60,865 nucleotides of DNA from a virus, in the IMG/VR virus record IMGVR_UViG_3300025093_001645, positions 1 to 60,865 of that record, one strand, 5' to 3'. The notes under the pieces are model-generated. The model was not told the DNA's origin, ran no database searches, and worked only from the letters and a program-made list of their open reading frames with translations. This document shows positions 5,948-14,104 of the stretch, one piece after another (positions within the stretch are counted from its first letter, which is position 1; the number at the start of each line of letters is the position of its first letter). Position numbers and translations under genes: made by a program.

Positions 5948-6520
5948 TTATACCAGTTTTTTCTCTTGTTTTTCCATAAAAATGTGGAAATCTTCAGTGT
6001 ATATTATAACAGCATTATTGGATTCGTCAAGCAAAAAATGTTCATCTTTGAATTCTGAGAGTGGAATTTGTATAACTGCGGGCTCTCCACCGTGTTTTTC
6101 AACGATTTTCATCGCATTTTCTTCGGCAAAACCGTAATTTCCCCATTTGCTTGGAGATTTTATACCATTTTTGGCTATTTCCTCTTGAAAAACAGTTGAG
6201 GTTCCATAATAAAGAGATTCTTCAACTAGATTTAATTGAATTGGCTCTTCTACACGTTTCAAGAATGTTTCTAATTCCTCACCTGGCTTTGATTCACGAC
6301 TTGGCCAAAGATCTGAATTCTCTGTACCATCTGGATATGTTGCTGTATATCTGCGTCCATCAGGAGTATCAGTATAATCAATTATAGGCTGTCCTCTACC
6401 CCAACGATGTTGTGAGCTTTGAGCAGAATTAAAACTAGCATCAGAAATTGCTTGTTCAATTTCTTTCTTTGATAGATTTTCCTTTAAATACTGTCGCCAA
6501 TTTTCAAATATAAGTTTCAT
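5948..6520 (-). CDS. tagged protein, possible ADP-ribosyltransferase fold
   Basis: The N-terminus MKLIFENWRQYLKEN is the F-x-N-W-R tag with an L-K-E junction. After a low-complexity linker, residues ~100-175 contain LYYGTS, then a G-I-x-x-P turn, then GNYGFAEENA and a hydrophobic beta strand. This order resembles H/Y-G-T-S ... Y-x-F-A-E arrangements in ADP-ribosyltransferase-like domains. If right, it is a functional analogue of T4 Alt, an internal head ART injected with DNA. The catalytic Glu cannot be assigned confidently. ATGA overlap with the upstream gene fixes the start. Confidence 0.6.
   Translation of the reverse strand: MKLIFENWRQYLKENLSKKEIEQAISDASFNSAQSSQHRWGRGQPIIDYTDTPDGRRYTATYPDGTENSDLWPSRESKPGEELETFLKRVEEPIQLNLVEESLYYGTSTVFQEEIAKNGIKSPSKWGNYGFAEENAMKIVEKHGGEPAVIQIPLSEFKDEHFLLDESNNAVIIYTEDFHIFMEKQEKKLV
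6483..6520 (-). repeat. tag-encoding direct repeat, copy 1
   Basis: The first 38 bases of the ART-like gene. The core CCAATTTTCAAATATAAG is shared with copies at 6929-6966 and (with two changes) 7467-7502; a shorter fragment is at 8918-8935. Nucleotide identity, not only peptide similarity, is conserved. Confidence 0.8.
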
Positions 6521-6966
6521 TCTAATCCCATCCTTGCTTTATAGGCTTCAACATATTTTTTAAATTTTTCGAAGATGGCGCCGCCTATACTTTCATAATC
6601 TTTATAGATTTCTTCAGGCTTATTTTTGCCACTGGCATAATCATAAGCATATGCCATTATTTCAGATGGTACACTATAGTATTTTTCTTTTTTTTCCCAC
6701 GGAATATCTTCCCATTCAATATCATCAGGAAGAGAGTGTTCAATCGAGTTATCAAAAAGCTCTGGCATTTCTTTAGCTTGAAGCGCGTGAATAGCTTCGT
6801 GTGGTAGTGCATCATCAGGAAGTGCCTCTATCCATTCTTCAGGTGGTGCTAGTTCAGAAGCTATTAGATCTCTTGCTTTCTGTAAATCTGTCGGAGGCAT
6901 TATAATCTTTAAAGAATCAGCTTCTTCATTTAAATACTTCCGCCAATTTTCAAATATAAGTTTCAT
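6517..6966 (-). CDS. tagged HExxH zinc metallopeptidase
   Basis: The F-x-N-W-R tag MKLIFENWRKYLNEE (L-N-E junction) opens a 149-residue protein. H56-E-A-I-H60 is the zinc-binding motif, and E102 in SEIMAYAYDY is a fitting third ligand, as in gluzincin-type peptidases with E-x-x-A-Y. Both neighbours overlap as ATGA. No signal peptide apart from the tag is present. Target unknown. The tag suggests packaging in the head and delivery into the host at infection. Confidence 0.75.
   Translation of the reverse strand: MKLIFENWRKYLNEEADSLKIIMPPTDLQKARDLIASELAPPEEWIEALPDDALPHEAIHALQAKEMPELFDNSIEHSLPDDIEWEDIPWEKKEKYYSVPSEIMAYAYDYASGKNKPEEIYKDYESIGGAIFEKFKKYVEAYKARMGLE
6929..6966 (-). repeat. tag-encoding direct repeat, copy 2
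   Basis: 5' end of the HExxH gene. It matches copy 1 almost base for base over 38 positions and stops being similar once the body of the protein begins. Confidence 0.8.
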
Positions 6967-7502
6967 CTTGTAGCCCTCTTGCGATTTCCCTCTTTCTCAA
7001 CATTTATTTTTGGATCAGCTTCTAGCCACTTCCAAATCTTTTGGCCCGCGGGTGATTGTTGGGTGTCGCTGTATACAACGCCATATTTATCTATGAGCCA
7101 CTTATAAAAGTCTGTTGTCCTGAAATTACCACCTGCCTTGCGTACATTTCCTGTTATAATGCCATCTTTATGAGGTTGGGTGGCGATAAAGAAAATTGGG
7201 GTTTCACCATCAAGAAGAAAATAAAAGGTATCTCTTCCGGCTGGATCATTGAATAATACCACTTGGTGTCCGAATTTGGGGTGGGCGCCCGCATCTTTTC
7301 TGTTGATTTTTTCAAAACGTGGCCAGCCCGTTGTAGGGTCTTTTTCGTGCTCTTTTTCATTTGGCGCCACGTATTCTTCTCCACCATCCCAAAAATAATT
7401 AATAGTATTTTGTCGCCCTTCTTGCGTTTTAGTTCCAGGAATAGCAGCAATTGCTTCAACTTCTTCTAAGTACTTCCGCCAATTTTCAAATAGGAGTTTC
7501 AT
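6963..7502 (-). CDS. tagged protein, GNAT-like
   Basis: The tag MKLLFENWRKYLEEVE opens a 179-residue protein. The body has a beta-rich centre (TFYFLLDGETPIFFIA) followed by D-F-Y-K-W-L and a C-terminal motif Y-S-D-T-Q-Q-S-P-A-G-Q-K-I-W-K-W-L. The S-D-x-x-x-S-x-x-G-x-x-x-W-x-x-L pattern recalls the cofactor-binding end of GNAT N-acetyltransferases, but the match is partial. It is transcribed directly after the FtsZ-like gene and overlaps the metallopeptidase gene as ATGA. Confidence 0.6.
   Translation of the reverse strand: MKLLFENWRKYLEEVEAIAAIPGTKTQEGRQNTINYFWDGGEEYVAPNEKEHEKDPTTGWPRFEKINRKDAGAHPKFGHQVVLFNDPAGRDTFYFLLDGETPIFFIATQPHKDGIITGNVRKAGGNFRTTDFYKWLIDKYGVVYSDTQQSPAGQKIWKWLEADPKINVEKEGNRKRATR
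7467..7502 (-). repeat. tag-encoding direct repeat, copy 3
   Basis: 5' end of the GNAT-like gene. It shares TACTTCCGCCAATTTTCAAA with copy 2 and then differs at a few positions. Confidence 0.75.
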
Positions 7503-7513
7503 TATTTTAGTTC

Positions 7514-8560
7514 CTATTGTGTTAAGCCGCCTAGTAACATTATGGCTATTAATCCAGGAGCATTATCAACTACATAAACTCCAGAAAATAAAGTTTCTGT
7601 TCTGCCGCCGACATATGATGTTGCTGCATCTAGATGCTGACTAATATTTGGATTTTCCGCCATCTCTGGAGGCATAACCAACAATAGGGCTCCAATTTTA
7701 GATTTCTCTTTTGTACTTGGGCATGGTGATCTCTTAATACAATTTTGAAGTATCGTAGCACCAAGAGAAGGACTTTCTACATCTTTAATCATTGTAGTAC
7801 CAATAAGCATTCTGCCTTCTGCTTCTAAACATCTTTCCAAATCTTTTGAATCAAAAGATTGAATTGAAGATTTTTCAGAAGCTAGTTTAAATGTTTGTTT
7901 GATTAACTTAGCTATAGCTGCATTTGCTGTTGGTAATAAATTTGTTAATCCAACCTTTCCTCTTAATATTTTAGTTTGTCTTTCATTATCTAATATAATA
8001 TGTGGAAATTCTGCAATATCGTTAGCCAAAATAGTTGCATTCTTAGAAATAGTACCATTAAGAAGTTCCTGTGAACTTGGCCAAGTCATAATATAAAATA
8101 CTTTACCTTCTCCCTGGACTGATCTTAAATAACGATTGAATACATCATCTAGAGCAGTGCAGGAACTACCAGTTCCTCCGCCGCCGCCAGCTAAAACAAA
8201 AATCCAATCAACTTTGCCTAATTTTGTTCTAAGGGCATCTTCAACAACAGCGCTATTATGTTTAAATACGCTCTTTCCAAAATCAACATTTTTAGCTACA
8301 CCATCTGCATCTGGAATAACTACGAGGTGTTTAGGATCAACATCTTTTGGCTGATCTTTGTCGGTAGTATTAATTAAAAGTGTTTTATTAAAACCTAGAT
8401 CTAAAAAAGCTTTGGCTAATTTGCCACCTCCGCCACCGACGCCAATAAATGCACAATTTAAAGCACATTCGACTGTATTTTCTGGAAGTTGATCAGCATC
8501 TGCAACTTCCTCTACTTCTCCATAATGATCTACAAAATCAAAATCATCAAATTCACTCAT
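7514..8560 (-). CDS. FtsZ/tubulin-superfamily GTPase
   Basis: 348 residues. The nucleotide-binding loop IGVGGGGGK (39-47), the tubulin signature GGGGGTGSS (125-133) and the synergy (T7) loop D237-x-x-D240 are present. The segment after D240 aligns position by position with FtsZ up to the conserved MLIG/MMG. The catalytic Asp pair that hydrolyses GTP in the neighbouring subunit is therefore intact and filament formation is likely. The acidic ~35-residue N-terminus is extra, and there is no long C-terminal tail for FtsA/ZipA. Phage tubulins centre DNA or segregate it (PhuZ, TubZ). AAAGGAGC Shine-Dalgarno and a near-consensus promoter lie upstream. Confidence 0.9.
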   Translation of the reverse strand: MSEFDDFDFVDHYGEVEEVADADQLPENTVECALNCAFIGVGGGGGKLAKAFLDLGFNKTLLINTTDKDQPKDVDPKHLVVIPDADGVAKNVDFGKSVFKHNSAVVEDALRTKLGKVDWIFVLAGGGGGTGSSCTALDDVFNRYLRSVQGEGKVFYIMTWPSSQELLNGTISKNATILANDIAEFPHIILDNERQTKILRGKVGLTNLLPTANAAIAKLIKQTFKLASEKSSIQSFDSKDLERCLEAEGRMLIGTTMIKDVESPSLGATILQNCIKRSPCPSTKEKSKIGALLLVMPPEMAENPNISQHLDAATSYVGGRTETLFSGVYVVDNAPGLIAIMLLGGLTQ

Positions 8561-8584
8561 TTTCTAGCTCCTTTAAATATAATA

Positions 8585-8613
8585 ATTATAAGTACACATC
8601 AACTATGCGTCAA
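8585..8613 (-). promoter_or_regulatory. sigma70-like promoter of the FtsZ-like gene
   Basis: On the minus strand TTGACG (8613-8608) and TATAAT (8590-8585) are separated by 17 bases, 11 of 12 consensus positions. The predicted start is near 8578, just before the AAAGGAGC Shine-Dalgarno sequence. It would give early expression of the FtsZ-like gene and the tagged genes behind it, independent of upstream transcription. Confidence 0.7.
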
Positions 8614-8623
8614 CTAAATCTGG

Positions 8624-8905
8624 TCACTGTTCTTGCATAGGATTAGATTTTTCTTCCATGGCCTTATCATATGCTTGGCTATACGCTAAATGAGTTATGC
8701 TTTCATCTTTTGGATTGCCCTTTAAAGCATCTTCTCTGCCTTTTCTTTTCATTTCATTTGAAATTTTTAGTTGTTGGGCCTTCCGCGAGGCCGTTGCCAT
8801 ACCTTTTTCAGTATACCGATAGCCTGGTCCACGGTATCTACCCTCTAGGAGGCTGTGGATCTCTTCTTTAATAATTTGTGTTAATTGTTCTTTTGTAATT
8901 TTCAT
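8624..8905 (-). CDS. 93-residue protein with I-T-x-x-x-L tag
   Basis: Start at ATG 8905, fixed by the ATGA overlap with the 759-residue gene; an in-frame upstream codon would add six residues. The N-terminus MKITKEQLTQIIKEEIHSLL followed by EGR is the second type of tag, with an L-L-E-G junction. The mature part is basic (SRKAQQLKISNEMKRKGRED) and could bind DNA. By analogy with T4 internal proteins I infer head packaging. Family unknown. Confidence 0.75.
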   Translation of the reverse strand: MKITKEQLTQIIKEEIHSLLEGRYRGPGYRYTEKGMATASRKAQQLKISNEMKRKGREDALKGNPKDESITHLAYSQAYDKAMEEKSNPMQEQ

Positions 8906-11181
8906 TTTATGAATGCTCTCCAATTTTCAAATAAGTCTGATAACTCATCTGTTGTTTTTTCTCTAGAAATCGTATCTTTAACTGCTTTTCTCGCTGCCGG
9001 TATAATTTCTTTTTGTAACTGATTATTAACTAGTGCTTCAACATATTGTCTAATCTTTTCAAAAAATTCTTCTTTATCAATAATATTTAGGAATTTTTCA
9101 ATTTGAGCAATTTCTTCTGGTGTTTCGTTGCCTTTTAAAACAATATCAAGCCAATAAGTAAATTTATCTCTAATATCCCATTCGCTTGCGCCGCTTGTTT
9201 GTTTTGGTGGAATAGATGCTTGTCTTGCTGCGCCCATCGCACCAAAATCAATCTTAAACTCTGGTACACGTACACCTTTTTGCTCATTTAAAGGCAATTT
9301 TAATTGATCTGCCGCCGCTTTTAAAGCTCTTTCAAATACAACGTTTAATCTTTTAATTAAATCTTGTTTAATTTTATCTATTGATTTTGTGCTTCGCAGC
9401 TGGTTAATCATAAAGTCCCAAATAAAGGATCGGGGATCTTCAGAAGTTTTTGGTCTTGGTAATTCTTTAGAAAGATATCTGCTTTTGCTTGTTAATTCTT
9501 CTGGTAGTTGAAGTCTCACAACAATTCTAGAGGAAACAGCGACGTTGCCATCTTCAAAATCAGCATCAAAGTTATTATACTCTCTTTCGTTAAAACGTTT
9601 AACCAAAGCTTTCAATCTTTCATTAGCAATCATTCCAGAGTCTTTCATATCTTGAATTACTGCTCTGTATGCTGCACCATATGCTTCATCAGCTTCTCTA
9701 ACGTCTACTAAAAAGGCCTTAAATCTTGTTAAAGGATCATCATCATAATATTCATTTTGATTCATAGTGACGTTAATTTGTAAATCTTCGCCAGCATATG
9801 TTTCAATATTCCAGATACCCTCATCGTTTAAAGCTTTTGAAAGAAAATTCTCTAGATCGTCAGTATCAACATTATCTTCTACAACATCCTCGTGATTAAA
9901 ATCAAAACCGGCACTAGCACTTATATAATCATTCCCTTCACCGTCAAAATCGCGCTCAACATAAACATTATAATGTTGCAATCCTGCTTCTTCAATTTCT
10001 CTATCATAATCTTCATCAGAAACACCAGTTGGATTTTGTTTAAAGTGTTCGTGAGCTTCACCAATAATAGTATACCATTCTTCTGATACTAAATCATCTA
10101 AGCTTTCAATTAGTTCATCTAAATCTTCGCCTTCCAAGTCCGCAGCTCTTAAGTATTTTTCAAGCTCTTTTAGTTTTTCGTCAGAGGGCATCAAATCATC
10201 ATCAGCATATGCCATTTGATAATTTTCTAATTGATTTCCTAAATTTAATAAAATAGTTTCAAGCTCTTGTCTATTTTCATCACCGCGCTTACCTTTATTA
10301 TAATATTTTTTTAAAGCTTTAGGGTTTTCTTGAGAATTCCAAAAACCCTTCATTATGATGTTATCACGAATAGCTTTTCTTACGTCTTCTTCATCTTGTG
10401 TTTCATTTGGACTGTGCCAAATAAGGCTAGGTTCTACGTCATCAGAATAGCCTTTATCCGAATCGTATTGTAGAGCAATTTTTTTAAACTCATCATCTAT
10501 AGGCAAATGGCGCAACTCTAAAATATAAAATGCCATACCCTCTCGTTTATATTGATCAAAATAATTTTTACTTGTTGTGGCGGCAATACACCACTGGGCG
10601 CCCATACCTAAAATACAAGAACCGGCTTCGGAGTCAGGTCTTTTCAAAGTATAGTCCGGATCATCAATAAGAGTTGTAATGGTTTTCTTGGCTTCTGCTT
10701 CCATTCCTTTAAGTTTTTCTCTTTCCTCAAATTGTTTTTGTGCCTGATAAGTGTCATAACTCCAATCTGTGTATTCATCATACTTGTTAATGTTTTTATC
10801 AATAAGGTTTCTTTCTGCTAATTTATGATATGTTGGAAGCATTCTTGCTAGTTCTCTAGTAGTACGTCCAACTGACGCTTTTACAGAATCTACATAATCT
10901 TCAATAACCATATCTCCGCGAAGTTGATTTTTAACATAATCTATGGAGCGAAATACTTCTTTATTGATTTGTCCAGCCAGCCAGTTAGCATATTTTTGTT
11001 TACCAGAAGGATCTGCGTCAAGAAGCCTTTCCATCTGCGCTGACGCAAACTCTTTAAAAATCTCATTATCAATACCTTTAGTGGCACGAGATAAAGCAAC
11101 ATCTTTTCTTCCTTCAATAAGAAGAGCTTCTTCATCTTCGGTTAAAAAGTTGCGATAATCTTCAAATATTTTATTAAACAT
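8902..11181 (-). CDS. 759-residue protein with tags at both ends and a WCIA module
   Basis: The N-terminus MFNKIFEDYRNFLTEDEEAL resembles the F-x-N-W-R tag (L-T-E), then LLIEGRK gives a second L/I-x-E-G site. The C-terminus ends LFENWRAFIK, the tag again. Residues ~185-260 hold GSCILGMGAQWCIAATT, a Y-F-D-Q-Y and a FYILELRHL strand; this G-x-Q-W-C-x-A/F-Y-I module recurs in marine phage proteins but is functionally unknown to me. The remainder is acidic and helical with an acidic beta-rich centre. Likely a large head-packaged protein. Its start lies 33 bases after the lipoprotein gene. Confidence 0.75.
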   Translation of the reverse strand: MFNKIFEDYRNFLTEDEEALLIEGRKDVALSRATKGIDNEIFKEFASAQMERLLDADPSGKQKYANWLAGQINKEVFRSIDYVKNQLRGDMVIEDYVDSVKASVGRTTRELARMLPTYHKLAERNLIDKNINKYDEYTDWSYDTYQAQKQFEEREKLKGMEAEAKKTITTLIDDPDYTLKRPDSEAGSCILGMGAQWCIAATTSKNYFDQYKREGMAFYILELRHLPIDDEFKKIALQYDSDKGYSDDVEPSLIWHSPNETQDEEDVRKAIRDNIIMKGFWNSQENPKALKKYYNKGKRGDENRQELETILLNLGNQLENYQMAYADDDLMPSDEKLKELEKYLRAADLEGEDLDELIESLDDLVSEEWYTIIGEAHEHFKQNPTGVSDEDYDREIEEAGLQHYNVYVERDFDGEGNDYISASAGFDFNHEDVVEDNVDTDDLENFLSKALNDEGIWNIETYAGEDLQINVTMNQNEYYDDDPLTRFKAFLVDVREADEAYGAAYRAVIQDMKDSGMIANERLKALVKRFNEREYNNFDADFEDGNVAVSSRIVVRLQLPEELTSKSRYLSKELPRPKTSEDPRSFIWDFMINQLRSTKSIDKIKQDLIKRLNVVFERALKAAADQLKLPLNEQKGVRVPEFKIDFGAMGAARQASIPPKQTSGASEWDIRDKFTYWLDIVLKGNETPEEIAQIEKFLNIIDKEEFFEKIRQYVEALVNNQLQKEIIPAARKAVKDTISREKTTDELSDLFENWRAFIK
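8918..8935 (-). repeat. tag-encoding repeat fragment at a gene 3' end
   Basis: CTCCAATTTTCAAATAAG encodes the L-F-E-N-W-R near the C-terminus of the 759-residue protein, so the same sequence module is used at a C-terminus. Confidence 0.65.
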
Positions 11182-11214
11182 AGAGTAATTCCGGTAACCT
11201 ACTATAAGTAGTTA

Positions 11215-11826
11215 TTATAATTCAAAGGCGCGCAACATTTGTCTTGCCTCTATGATCATATTGGTGTGGCGCCTTGTCCAACCTCTATGTTTATGACCTT
11301 CATGATCTGAATCTGCACTTCCGTTCTTTGCTAAAAGCGCTAGATGTACTAGTTCGTGCATTAAAGCACTTTCAGAAATTTTGTGACCATATCCTTGCCA
11401 AACCCAAATCATATGTTTGCCTTCAACTAATCCTATTATATTTCTATTGGCTTCAAATTTTTTACCATTTAAATCATATCCTTTGATACCCACTCTTTTT
11501 TCAGTACCCCAGCGCACCATAACTTTTTCTAACATTCCTCTAACAGCCATATTATCATCTTCAAAGTATTCTAGCCACTGGTGGTAAAAAATGAAAAAAG
11601 ATAATGCTACTTGATGCACAGGGTAAGTTTGACAATTTGGTACAACTTGACTAGCTTGATTAAAATAAGGAATTATAATCATTTGAGGGAAAGGCTTGCT
11701 TGGATCACATAAAGCTTTTCTATGAATTCTTTTGTATTCGTTATTGAGAAAAATTGTAGAGTTTTGGCTAGTACAAGTAATAGAAAATAAAGTAAAAACT
11801 AAAAAAATTATTACTTTCTTTATCAT
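11215..11826 (-). CDS. HExxH metallopeptidase, putative lipoprotein
   Basis: Residues 1-17 form a signal sequence ending at Cys18 (F-S-I-T-C), an approximate lipobox. H157-E-L-V-H161 is a zinc motif in SALMHELVHLALLA, followed by a His-rich stretch with DHEGHKHRGWTRRH that may supply the third ligand. The segment around residues 60-150 has conserved-looking aromatic residues. Location would be the periplasm or outer membrane of the infected cell. It overlaps the MopE/VWA gene as ATGA, so the two are made together. Substrate unknown. Confidence 0.75.
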   Translation of the reverse strand: MIKKVIIFLVFTLFSITCTSQNSTIFLNNEYKRIHRKALCDPSKPFPQMIIIPYFNQASQVVPNCQTYPVHQVALSFFIFYHQWLEYFEDDNMAVRGMLEKVMVRWGTEKRVGIKGYDLNGKKFEANRNIIGLVEGKHMIWVWQGYGHKISESALMHELVHLALLAKNGSADSDHEGHKHRGWTRRHTNMIIEARQMLRAFEL

Positions 11827-13757
11827 TCACTGCTTCCACCTTTACAAATTTCATCAATAATTTCCATTAGATTAGCGTACATTTCGGTAGGATTATTGGT
11901 GAGATAAAACCACTTCCCATTTCCAGTCGCAGCGAGATCCTTCCAATGATTTGAGCCGCCTACTCTAGAGAATGTATATAATCTAAGCTGTGGGGTGCCA
12001 GAAATAGCCGTTTTAACGTCTTCTACAGTCAAGTTAGGCACAAGGTAGCTTTGAGGGTGTTCGTCCGAAAAAACGATGATTATTCGGTCTGCCCCGGGGC
12101 GCCAAGATATGTCAAAATTTTCTTTGGGTGGAGAAGATTCTACTACGCTTGGACCAATTCCAGGAACTTGACCAACCCAATCTAAATCCTCAAGCAAATA
12201 TTTAAGACTAGAAGAGATATTGTGCACAGCAATATAGATAGCATCCAAAAGCATCTCAAATGCTGTAGTGTTTCCGTTCCATCCAATTGTGCTTCCCATA
12301 TTACTAAGAGCAGTTAGAAAATCAGTAAATCCAGTTAGATCCTGGAATAATTCTAATCTTTCACTATTGGTGTCATAGGCGACTGGTCCTCTAATAAATG
12401 CCCAGTTGATAACTTCCTCATCACTGAAACTTTGTGCAAACTGATTTAAAGCAATCATAACAGCATCCATTTCATCGCCCATTGATCCAGACCAGTCAAC
12501 AATAAAAAGAACATCTGTTTCTTTCATTTCCTCGCCCCAGTCTGCTATGCCATCACAATCATCATCTAGACCATTGCAGATCTCTTCTTGGGGTACAACT
12601 TCGCCTTCACAATAATACGGAATAAAGTTTTCTTCATCGTCGTGACTGCCCCATGTGCCTTCAACACAGACCATTTCGCCAGGAACACATATTCCAACCA
12701 TTAAAGTACCTTCTGGTCCCGAATAACAAGGGCTGTATAAATCTTCATCAATCAACTCGTTACAATTATCGTCAAAATTATTGCATTCTTCTTCAGCCAA
12801 TGGCATTCCTATTAGAGGATCACAGATCTCATTTGGATCTGTTGGAGGTATCCAATAACACATTGCAAAACAATCAGACATTGTTAGTTGAGTACAGTCC
12901 GGATCTACACATTCGCAAGTTTTAAATCCTTGGCCGCATAGTAAAGGACTTTCCTGGCAAGGAAATAGTGTACCTACGTCTTGGATTGTACAAACACAAT
13001 CTAGATCTTCATCAATGGCGCCATCACAGTCGTTGTCTAAGCCGTCGCAGATCTCTTCATTTACAGGAGGTGCGTTACAGGATATCCAGTTTCCATCAAA
13101 ACACATTTCATACCCTACTCCGCAAGCAGTACTACAGGGCTGAATTAAATCCTCGTCGGTAGTTCCATCGCAATCATTATCAAAGCCATCACAGACTTCA
13201 GGAGGAATTATGCCACACTCGTTACATTCGTTGCGCTGACCTTCATCAATGATTCCATCACAATCATCATCTTCGTAATTACAAGACTCTTCATTGCAAT
13301 CAGTTACGCAGTCAGTGTATTCTATTTTTCCTTTATTACAAACTTTATCTTGGGTACCAGGATATCCATCTTCTGTTACACATTCTAAAGTTTTAATTAA
13401 GTATTGTGTAGGGTCACATTCCATAAACTCTATACATTCTGTCTCTGAATATACAGTTGGAGGGTCCTCACAGATATTAATACAAATTTCTTTTTGCCAA
13501 ACCGAATCTAGTGGAGGACAAAAATACATATTGCAGTCAATGCATTCAGGATCAACTTCCTCTTCTGGTGTCCAAGGCACTACGTCTGGATATTCATAAT
13601 CATTAACGTCAATAGGGCCAGAAAGGTCCATAATACCTGACGACATTCCGTCAACAGCATCAGAGCAGTATGATAAAAATACTGCCGAAATCAAAATGAG
13701 TAGAAGAGTTTTTATTCTTGTTTTAGAATCAACTTTTTTAAGTTTTTTTAAACTCAT
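11823..13757 (-). CDS. MopE-repeat and von Willebrand A lipoprotein
   Basis: 644 residues. A basic start and hydrophobic segment end at Cys31 (L-S-Y-C; Tyr before Cys is atypical for a lipobox). The cysteine-rich middle holds about five acidic repeats of the type C-D-G-x-D-N-D-C-D-G-x-x-D-E (e.g. EVCDGFDNDCDGTTDEDL), the MopE metal-binding repeat common in Myxococcota and relatives. From about residue 415 a VWA domain follows, with intact MIDAS sequence DWSGS for Mg-dependent adhesion. I infer a surface-displayed adhesion or shielding lipoprotein acquired from a host. A TATAAATA lies 80 bases upstream, so late expression is likely. Confidence 0.85.
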   Translation of the reverse strand: MSLKKLKKVDSKTRIKTLLLILISAVFLSYCSDAVDGMSSGIMDLSGPIDVNDYEYPDVVPWTPEEEVDPECIDCNMYFCPPLDSVWQKEICINICEDPPTVYSETECIEFMECDPTQYLIKTLECVTEDGYPGTQDKVCNKGKIEYTDCVTDCNEESCNYEDDDCDGIIDEGQRNECNECGIIPPEVCDGFDNDCDGTTDEDLIQPCSTACGVGYEMCFDGNWISCNAPPVNEEICDGLDNDCDGAIDEDLDCVCTIQDVGTLFPCQESPLLCGQGFKTCECVDPDCTQLTMSDCFAMCYWIPPTDPNEICDPLIGMPLAEEECNNFDDNCNELIDEDLYSPCYSGPEGTLMVGICVPGEMVCVEGTWGSHDDEENFIPYYCEGEVVPQEEICNGLDDDCDGIADWGEEMKETDVLFIVDWSGSMGDEMDAVMIALNQFAQSFSDEEVINWAFIRGPVAYDTNSERLELFQDLTGFTDFLTALSNMGSTIGWNGNTTAFEMLLDAIYIAVHNISSSLKYLLEDLDWVGQVPGIGPSVVESSPPKENFDISWRPGADRIIIVFSDEHPQSYLVPNLTVEDVKTAISGTPQLRLYTFSRVGGSNHWKDLAATGNGKWFYLTNNPTEMYANLMEIIDEICKGGSSE

Positions 13758-13836
13758 TTCGTGGCCCTCTAAACGTAACTAGTTAAAAACTATGGTTATA
13801 ATATTATATACTTTAATGTTCTCTTCAAAACAAGAC

Positions 13837-13844
13837 TATTTATA
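13837..13844 (-). promoter_or_regulatory. T4-type late promoter TATAAATA
   Basis: Exact TATAAATA on the minus strand, 80 bases upstream of the MopE/VWA start and oriented toward the minus-strand operon. The same window encodes a gp55-like sigma factor, which in T4 reads this octamer. Confidence 0.6.
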
Positions 13845-13867
13845 ATATTATGGAGAAGATTGGCAAA

Positions 13868-14104
13868 ATGTCTTTATCTAAAATGTGTTACATAGTATTG
13901 GCTTTATCAATAGTTTTTTTTCTAAGCTCAGTATGTACCTTTGCAGTTTTGGCAATGACTAAAAAAGATACTGTTCAAGTCCAGAAAGAAGAGAATACCG
14001 GACCATATATGCAACAGCAAAAGAAAATCATCAAACGCCTAAAACGAATTGAGCAAAAAGTAAAGACAAAGAAGGATAAAAAAATAAATGTCAGACCAGA
14101 ATAA
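13868..14104 (+). CDS. 78-residue single-pass membrane protein
   Basis: Start at ATG 13868, which has GGAGAAG nine bases upstream; ATG 13850 lacks a ribosome site. An N-terminal transmembrane helix (residues ~6-29) is followed by a basic, Gln/Lys-rich, coiled-coil-like segment. It overlaps the next gene by 17 bases. The pair of membrane-anchored coiled coils could be lysis or superinfection-exclusion components; nothing decides this. Confidence 0.65.
   Translation: MSLSKMCYIVLALSIVFFLSSVCTFAVLAMTKKDTVQVQKEENTGPYMQQQKKIIKRLKRIEQKVKTKKDKKINVRPE

Noticed and set aside
7056-7469. Plus- and minus-strand frames across the GNAT-like gene
   Set aside because: Shadows of the tagged gene; coding pattern and ATGA coupling support only the minus frame 6963-7502.
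12500-13600. Repetitive DNA in the MopE region as a mobile or satellite repeat
   Set aside because: The similarity is at the protein-repeat level (Cys/Asp motif) inside one open frame, not an independent DNA repeat.
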